From NCBI GenBank assembly GCA_963930655.1, contig OZ005618.1, forward strand, positions 5,044,001 through 5,108,000: DNA of 64,000 nucleotides, given 5' to 3'. Shown one piece after another: positions 57,778 to 64,000 of this stretch; position 1 is the first letter of the stretch, and every line of letters begins with the position of its first letter. The notes under the pieces are model-generated. The model saw only the letters and a list, made by a program, of their open reading frames with translations, was not told the origin of the DNA and made no database searches. The translations under genes and the position numbers were made by a program. The DNA is from Myrica gale (lineage: Eukaryota > Streptophyta > Magnoliopsida > Fagales > Myricaceae).

Positions 57778-59325
57778 AATTAAAGAGCTCCACCAAAAGC
57801 AAGAGAAAAAAGAGAGTCATACTCACAGGAGTAAACCCATCGCTTCCAAAACACAAGATGCTTTCCGCTTGGGAATGCCTCAGATGTAGAAGCTAATACG
57901 TACAAGGGAGAGAATTGCTCTCTATCCAAAGTGAAAGCTAATCGTGGACAACGTCGAATTAAATCCACAGCAATATCTGTTTGTGTTGTAAAATGCATCG
58001 ATCAGAAACAAGAGCAAATTAAAAGGGGAATTGTATTTAAAAGAATCCAAATTAATTATTCAATCTGGTCATAACATAATTCGATGAATGATTAGACAAA
58101 ATGTTCTTACCGAATGTTAGTGTATATATTGCGAAGGAAACAAGTGAGGCACCGTGGTGGCCTTTTTCTGGCTCTAGATCGTGTTGGGGAGTGAGAGAAT
58201 AAAGATAGTGAGCCAATTCTTTGTAGTCAAAATTCATGGATATAACAACGGGAATGCTCCCCCAAGAACTCTCTGCAATGCTCACCAACTTTTGATTTTT
58301 TTCAATCATGCACTCTACCATCCGATAATTTCCGGTGGTAGTTGCCCTTGCTAGAGCTGTATATCCGTCAATATCTTGTATTGCCAAGTTGTCGTCTGAC
58401 ATTCTCTCCACCAGCTCCTCCACTATATGTTCATGACCAGCAAGAACAGCGATGTGAAGAGCCGTTTGATCTATAAACGTGATTTTGGCACTCGTGGCTT
58501 CGGGATGTAGCATGAGGAAATCCTTTAGAGCTTTCAAGTCCCCACTTCGCACATGATTGAGCAGGGCTGCATATTTAACATAGTCATGGTTCTTTTCGTC
58601 GCCCCTACCTGTCATGTTTTTTCTTTTCGTCACATATAGAATGAAGTCATGAATTGATGAGACCCTGCCATGTTTTCCTGTTTGTCTTCTATAGAGTGAA
58701 GGGAAATGAAACCCTTCTGCATGACAACCACATGAGGATGATCTTTTTATGCTGATTTTAGTCTTCATAGTTAATTAATAGATATTTACAGGAAGAGAGA
58801 TGATCTGAGACAGTCACCTGGGTTGTTTGATGAGTTTCGGTCAACGGTATGATTAGTTCCTGCTGCCTCTGATGGCTCTTTAGTGACTGACATATTTGAT
58901 GAGCTACGGTCAGCGGTTTGATTAGATACTGCTGCCTCTGATGGCTTGTCCTCTTTAGTGATCGAGATATTTGATGATGAGTTTCGTAGTTCAACTACGG
59001 AGTTGAGTACGCCTTGTGATGGTTGTGCGTACATTTTAGCCAATGTATCCCAAACAACTTTGGCAGAATTAATTTTCTTGATCTGGGAAAATATGTCCAG
59101 CTCACATGAAAATCCAATTGCATTTAAAGCCGAAGCATTCTTCTCTGTCCACGCCTCGTATTTACCTACATCATCTTCTGGTTTAGGAGGTTCAATGGCT
59201 GTTTCAACTATCTCCCAAAGATCACGAGCCAACAAATAGTGCTTCATAGAAACACTCCAGTTTGCATAATTGTCTTTTCGAAGAGCTTCAAGAGCTGTTA
59301 TGCTTGAACGACTACGGGGTGCCAT
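55863..59325 (-). CDS. Gag-like domain + ankyrin repeats + PGG membrane protein (copy C)
   Basis: Seven minus-strand exons match copy B one for one: 58818-59325, 58111-58716, 57827-57976, 57540-57626, 57143-57220, 56587-57017 and 55863-56471. They total 2469 nt, 822 aa. Exons 2 to 7 have exactly the same lengths as in copy B. Exon 1 is 75 bases longer. The start MAPRSRSSITALEALRKDNY was chosen to match copy B; an upstream in-frame extension lacks a counterpart there. Residues 1-110 are the copia Gag-like domain (NYANWSVSMKHYLLARDLWE; AKVVWDTLAKMYAQ). Residues 110-169 are a Ser/Thr/Asn-rich linker with a duplicated ~25-aa unit. Ankyrin repeats begin near 195. The PGG exon covers residues 621-822, with AAFTVPGGNDQNTG and four hydrophobic segments. 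The near identity with copy B points to a recent tandem duplication. Location by family: membrane. Function: likely stress or defence signalling. Confidence 0.88.
58818..58985 (-). repeat. In-frame coding repeat in exon 1 of copy C
   Basis: The linker reads NSSSNISITKEDKPSEAA followed by VSNQTADR, then SSSNMSVTKEPSEAA followed by GTNHTVDR, then NSSNNPG. Copy B has a single unit (KEEKPSEAEANKTTDRNSSN). The extra unit accounts for the 75-base exon difference. Confidence 0.85.
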
Positions 59326-62300
59326 GCTTAATCTGTCACAATATGAGGTGCATATACATAATACATGCGTTAGGTGAAAGTTAGAATGGATATACATAGT
59401 ACTGTACGTGTAATATGCAGTTCATTGTTCAGAGTGAGAAGAAAATTGAACAATCCTTGAAATTCCATTTCTCTACCCTACCAGCTAACTCATCATCTTG
59501 CTGGAAGTGATGTGCATTAATGATTGAGGGCCCGGCAGAATTGTTCGTGCAGAGTAGGTACATGAAAGGGCCAGAAGGCCAACTACAAGGCCCAACATGC
59601 TTAAACATTTTACATCAGATGAAATGGGTTAGATGCGCAAACTTAAAACTGGAGTTTAAAGACTCGAGAATAATCACCGTATCCAGTTATTCGGACACCC
59701 AAATGGGGTCAAAAGTCCCGATAACAACACTGGGATGTGATGTAATGTTCTGGGGGACTTCAAGAAGGGCAAAAGGCCCGAAGAACACACAATGGCATGC
59801 ATTGTGGCTCTGTCCTTCGCTGGAGGAGACATGGCAACCTACTTGATCCCACTTCCTCCTGGATCCTACCATGAAGACGCCTAGGGAGGAGGAAGAACAT
59901 TAATGGACAAAAGCGGAGCACAAGGAGATCCTCTTCGGAATGAAACCGGTGGTACTTTATGCACCCCATAAATCTTACCTATAATCTATATTCTTACTCA
60001 AAATATCTGCTTTACTTTCACTCTCTGCTAGTTTGTTCAAGTCTCAGAAGCAATAATATTCATTCACCTCTTTCTATCTTTCTCTCAAGTTGCTCACTTA
60101 AAACTGTTGAAAGGAAGAGTCGTCATATATCCTCTAGTATTAAGACTCGTAAAAGTCATCATTAACTAGGAACTCCAAGTATTGTGAACTTCATTTCCTT
60201 CTTTAAGAAATCTCAAAACGAGAGATCTATCACATCCATCCGTTTTTTTTTTCTTCTTTTCCCCATAACCAAAAAACGACTAGCAGTTGATGTACACAAA
60301 ACATGTGGTGTAAGATCAGAAGCAATTACTTGTAGGGCTGAAGTGAACAAGCTTCCCCCCCCCCCCCCCCCTCCCCCCCAACCCAACCACCCCAGATAAT
60401 TAACTCAACTTAATGAAATATTATAGCCAGTGACCCGAAGTCAAGGAACCTAAAATCAAGTTTGTAGTTATTAAGAGCACCTTGCTAATCGCTATTCAGT
60501 AGATTGATGTAAACGAAAAATCTGCTCCAAAAACAAAATAAATTACTTACAGGGCTGGACGAGCTGTCTACCAAAACTGTCGCTTGTAAATCACATATGT
60601 GGTGAAGGTGATCAACAGTATGTTAACTCAAGTTAACAAAATGGTTAGCGACCGACACGCAGTTAAGGAAGCTATGAACTGAGACTTCAAATTTCCATCT
60701 TATTTCTTCAGCCTGTTCACCAATTTCTAGTTTTTTTTTATGCTAGGTAATGGGTGGGAAAACAGTCAAGCTGCGTATACAGATTCAAATCCGGATCAAG
60801 CCTCACCGAAGGGAAGGACTACAGGCTCGCTGGCCACCAATTTCTAGTTGCAGTTGTTTTTTTTTTCAATTCCTGTCTATCAGGAGAAACGTTACAGAGG
60901 ATGCGGGGACGAAGGCATAAATTGAATTTTAAAATCAAGCCTGAAAGTTTTTTCTTCCTTCAGTTTGTGGGACCGGGCTCCTGTCTGGATGTCGGTGGTT
61001 ACACTGGCTCGACGTGTTCTTGATCATTGACTCTTTCATTTATGTTTCTCATGAGGGGTACCCATTGCTTGGCACGAGAGCAAAGCATTCAGCCCAAAAT
61101 CGGTAATTAACACTTCGTTATGTGGGTATTGCTTTACGAGTCATTTTCCTTTATTTCGGCATTGCTTTTCTGACAAATTAGTTAAGTGGCTAGTTTTAGC
61201 GTCATGTGGACTGGTTTAATCCTACAATGAACATCTTCTTCCACGCAAAAATGGAAGCATCTTGTTGCTTTGCCATGCGATTTGTGCAATCCAACTTTGT
61301 TTGTTTGTGATAATTAGTTTTCTTGCCCGTGAATGTGGCCAGATGTAGTGGCCCCTTGCCTGTTTCGCAAAAAAAAGTAGTGCACCCTTGCCCATGTGAG
61401 TCCGACGGATTGGTGAAATAAAGCTGGATTTCAAAGAGTTCTCTGGTCATTGGAATTTGGGTTCATTGGGTGTCGACAACGTGGAGGAAAAGTGTTAAAA
61501 ATTATTGAGGAAAGTTGCGGCTGATGGAGCTCCACACATTCCTCTCATTGGGAGTCCAACCCGATTTTTGACTCTAGCGCCCGTGAACACGCAAGTGGGC
61601 AACACTATTCCAGTTCTTGGGAAGCATCCCACTCCAATCACGGACTTCCTCCCACAATTTTGGTTGCTGGGATTTTTCTGTTTTTAAGGTAAGAAATATT
61701 ATATTATTGATCAGTAAGAGTCATACCCAACACAGGGTTTCTGGGAGGTATTAAGCTGGTTGACCCACGGGACGGTGACTCAATCTGTATGGCCGGAGAG
61801 GCTAGCCTCAACGGGCTTTTTTTTCTACTTATTTCATCCTAAAATTCATTTATTGCTTTCCCAATTCCATGCTGAAATAGAAGAGGCCTTATATTATTTC
61901 GCAGACAGACACGGACAACGCAACAATAATCATAATACTACAAATCCTAATGATTAACAACAACAATAATAAAACTCTAATCTCTTCAATTTTTTTACAA
62001 GGTTTCTTATATATTTTCAATAATTAAGGTTTGCAAACACAGCCTTAATCTGTGAGAAAAACTCAACTTAACAAGTGGTTAACTTCCTCACCGGGCTGTC
62101 TTCCTAAATTGCCGCTTCTTGTAAATCACGATGCAGGGGAAGGGATCACCATTCACCAGTAGGTTAGAGAGGGTGCAGAGGGGCTAAGGCAGAAAATGAA
62201 TTTAGAGTGTGTCAAGACCAAAACTTGTAGTGTAATTATTCCCTGGAGGGCCCAGAACGATGAAAACGCGTACAAAGTTCTATCTTCCATCAATATGTCG

Positions 62301-62376
62301 GGCACTGTCTGCATCAGTGGTTTCCAGCTCCACGCGAAAATTTTTTCATATAAAATAAGGCTTTTTAACGTAGTGA
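59326..62376. other. Repeat-rich intergenic DNA upstream of copy C
   Basis: The first ~145 bases are the copy C promoter/leader shared with copy B. After that no gene could be recognised: open frames at 59520-59846, 60754-61023 and 61505-61687 lack family features. A 17-base C run lies at 60355-60371. Parts of 59.6-60.2 kb read like retrotransposon LTR sequence but no ends were found. Confidence 0.45.
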
Positions 62377-62562
62377 GGTTGTGTTTGTGTTGAAATATTT
62401 TTGTTATTGTGTTTAGTGAAAAAGTGAAGAGAAAAATAATTTTTTTATATTTTTTTATATTTTTTATATTTTTTAATGGGGGAGAGAGAGAGATATTATA
62501 TTGTAGTATTTTATTAGGAGAGAGAGAATATTTTGGGTAATATTGTTGGTGCAAACACACCC
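62377..62562 (-). mobile_element. MITE family 1, copy 5 (inverted)
   Basis: The element is about 186 bp. It is the reverse complement of the other copies, starting GGTTGTGTTTGTG and ending GCAAACACACCC, with the signature blocks TTTAGTGAAAAAGTGAAGAG and GAGAGAGAGATATTATATTG. The flanks are TGA and TTA, an imperfect 3-bp duplication. Confidence 0.82.
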
Positions 62563-62579
62563 TTAATCATTTATCTAGA

Positions 62580-63675
62580 CTTCAATATTTCAAAACTAAT
62601 TTGTACAATCTCAACAAAATATTCATATTTCATAAAAAGCCCACAAATATCAATCCGAGCTCTAAAATTTACATTAACATATCTGATATTTCCAATATCG
62701 ATGAAGATCTCCCAAAAGAAATACAATATCGAATTCTCCAAAAATACTCTTGCAAAACACGCATTTGAAACACAAATCTATCTGAAGCTCCTCAAACTTC
62801 TCTAATTCTGCCAACTTTGAAAAATATGAGAATAAGTGGTGACCTACGATAAGCTCAGTAAGTAGTAAGTCTATGTGGGTTGGGAAAAAGAAAATTTTAT
62901 TACAATAACTAAAATCCAAAGTAAAATACTGTGAGTCATACCAAATCCATAAATACAAGTTTATAACAAAAATATCAAAGGTCACGCAATATAGGAAAAT
63001 CACCAATGGTCACACAGACTTTCAGGCTACACAGACCTCCAAATACCACAAGGGGTATCAAATTAGCCACACAGACCACAAAGATATATCATCAGCGCAT
63101 GAACAATTTTTACAGTATGCTCACCAAAACAGGTTATAATATTTCAATTGAGTTTTACAAAATCTCGACAATCTCATTTTATCCAAAATTTGTTCAGTTC
63201 CCTAAGTGATATATCAAAACCATATAAAATAAGGTGCACATTTACAAATTCCATTGAAAAACCACTTACCTCAAACGCTTAACAAAACCTTATAGTTTTT
63301 CCAATAATTTCCGAACAATCTCTCGGAAACTAGTAGCATCACCTAAATCCAAAGTCTCCAATATACATTCTCTGCAACCATTTATAGACATCAATCTCTT
63401 CAACTTTTAAAATTCAAACATACCTATATCCATCACTTTTAAATTCAAATACAAGATCTTTATCCTTATCTTAACCATTAAATTCAAACCTATGATCAAA
63501 TCTCTATTTAAACTTTTAAATTCAAATATAGATCACATGATCTCCATCTCTGCACCTTTAAATTCAAAAATACTATTCAACATCTATCCAAAAATCAAAA
63601 ATAGGATTAAGCTATATCTCTTCGTTTAAAATTCAAATTACTCACTTAGTACATTTTTCGGGATGTGGTATTACA
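62580..63675 (-). mobile_element. LTR of a Ty3/gypsy-type retrotransposon (minus strand)
   Basis: On the minus strand TGTAATACCACATCCCG begins at 63675, directly after a polypurine tract GGAGGGGAGA in the internal region. This is the classic junction at the 3' LTR of plant gypsy elements. Further along comes ACTTACTGAGCTTATCGTAG (about 62847-62866), a phrase I associate with Tekay/Del-type LTRs. The lower end of the LTR is not defined; 62580 is an estimate based on the neighbouring MITE. Confidence 0.65.
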
Positions 63676-64000
63676 ATCTCCCCTCCATAAAAGAAATTTC
63701 ATTCCCGAAATTTGTGATACCTTCCACAAAGAATAAATCCATTAACAAACCAAACCACAAATCATTCACGCTTCTGCTGCGCAATCTGATCATAAAAAAT
63801 CACTTCACAAGTTTTTCATTAACCCAATTCAAGCCTAAGACCTAATCTCATATAATATATAACCATAAACTAAGATCAACATCAATATCCTCAAAACAAG
63901 CCCATAACTTTAGCTCTTATCCTTAATAGAATGATCAAGAATTAAATCTCTTTCAAATTTAAAGCTATAATCCCATTTGAATCAAAATTCTTCTAAAAAT
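63676..64000 (-). mobile_element. Internal 3' non-coding part of the same gypsy-type element, cut by the window end
   Basis: Between the polypurine tract and the window end the minus strand reads ...TCGGGAATGAAATTTCTTTT and then the purine tract. This resembles the untranslated tail after pol. No coding is left inside the window; pol should lie beyond 64000. Confidence 0.55.

Noticed and set aside
59520-59846. 108-codon plus-strand frame upstream of copy C
   Set aside because: It has no recognisable domain, and the surrounding text resembles non-coding LTR-type repeat DNA.
1-64000. CRISPR arrays, bacterial-type operons, rRNA or organellar insertions
   Set aside because: No regularly spaced short repeats, no operon-like packing and no rRNA or plastid gene text were seen; gene structure is clearly nuclear plant.

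Overview
The window is nuclear DNA from a flowering plant, most likely a woody eudicot. Genes are sparse and rich in introns, intergenic DNA is AT-rich, and plant-type transposons are abundant (hAT, Harbinger-like MITEs, a Mutator-like element, a tRNA-derived SINE, copia and gypsy remnants). The protein families are plant ones: DUF506, a PUB-type U-box/ARM protein, a CHIP homologue and PGG-domain ankyrin proteins. I cannot name the species.

Layout. 1.2-2.1 kb: an intronless DUF506 gene (+). 5.6-11.1 kb: an RMI1-like gene (+) with eight recognisable exons and several frame-breaking indels, called a probable pseudogene. 14.4-15.9 kb: a decayed hAT transposon (-) with a nested inverted-repeat element. 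20.9-23.2 kb: a two-exon U-box/ARM E3 ligase, PUB9-like (+). 25.0-30.8 kb: the eight-exon co-chaperone E3 ligase CHIP (-), with a SINE in its last intron. 31.8-33.7 kb: a Pack-MULE-like element carrying a decayed piece of the spliceosomal helicase Brr2. 35.2-42.6 kb: a seven-exon HIT-family gene of the HINT3 type (-). 43.5-59.3 kb: a tandem array of ankyrin/PGG membrane-protein genes (-), one truncated relic and two intact seven-exon copies (797 and 822 aa). A copia relic and other repeat DNA lie between the relic and the intact copies. 59.4-64.0 kb: repeat-rich DNA ending in the LTR of a gypsy-type element that runs off the window.

Biology. From memory, DUF506, PUB9 and CHIP are also consecutive neighbours on Arabidopsis chromosome 3, so this block looks like old gene order with RMI1 inserted into it. 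Two ubiquitin ligases sit side by side: PUB9-like (ARM repeats) and CHIP (TPR + U-box, chaperone client quality control). The most unusual feature is that both intact ankyrin/PGG proteins begin with a copia Gag-like domain encoded in their own first exon. This looks like a retrotransposon-derived domain now part of a host membrane-protein family expanding by tandem duplication.

Limits: exon boundaries were inferred by eye from splice dinucleotides, reading-frame phase and remembered family sequences. No alignment or database search was possible.
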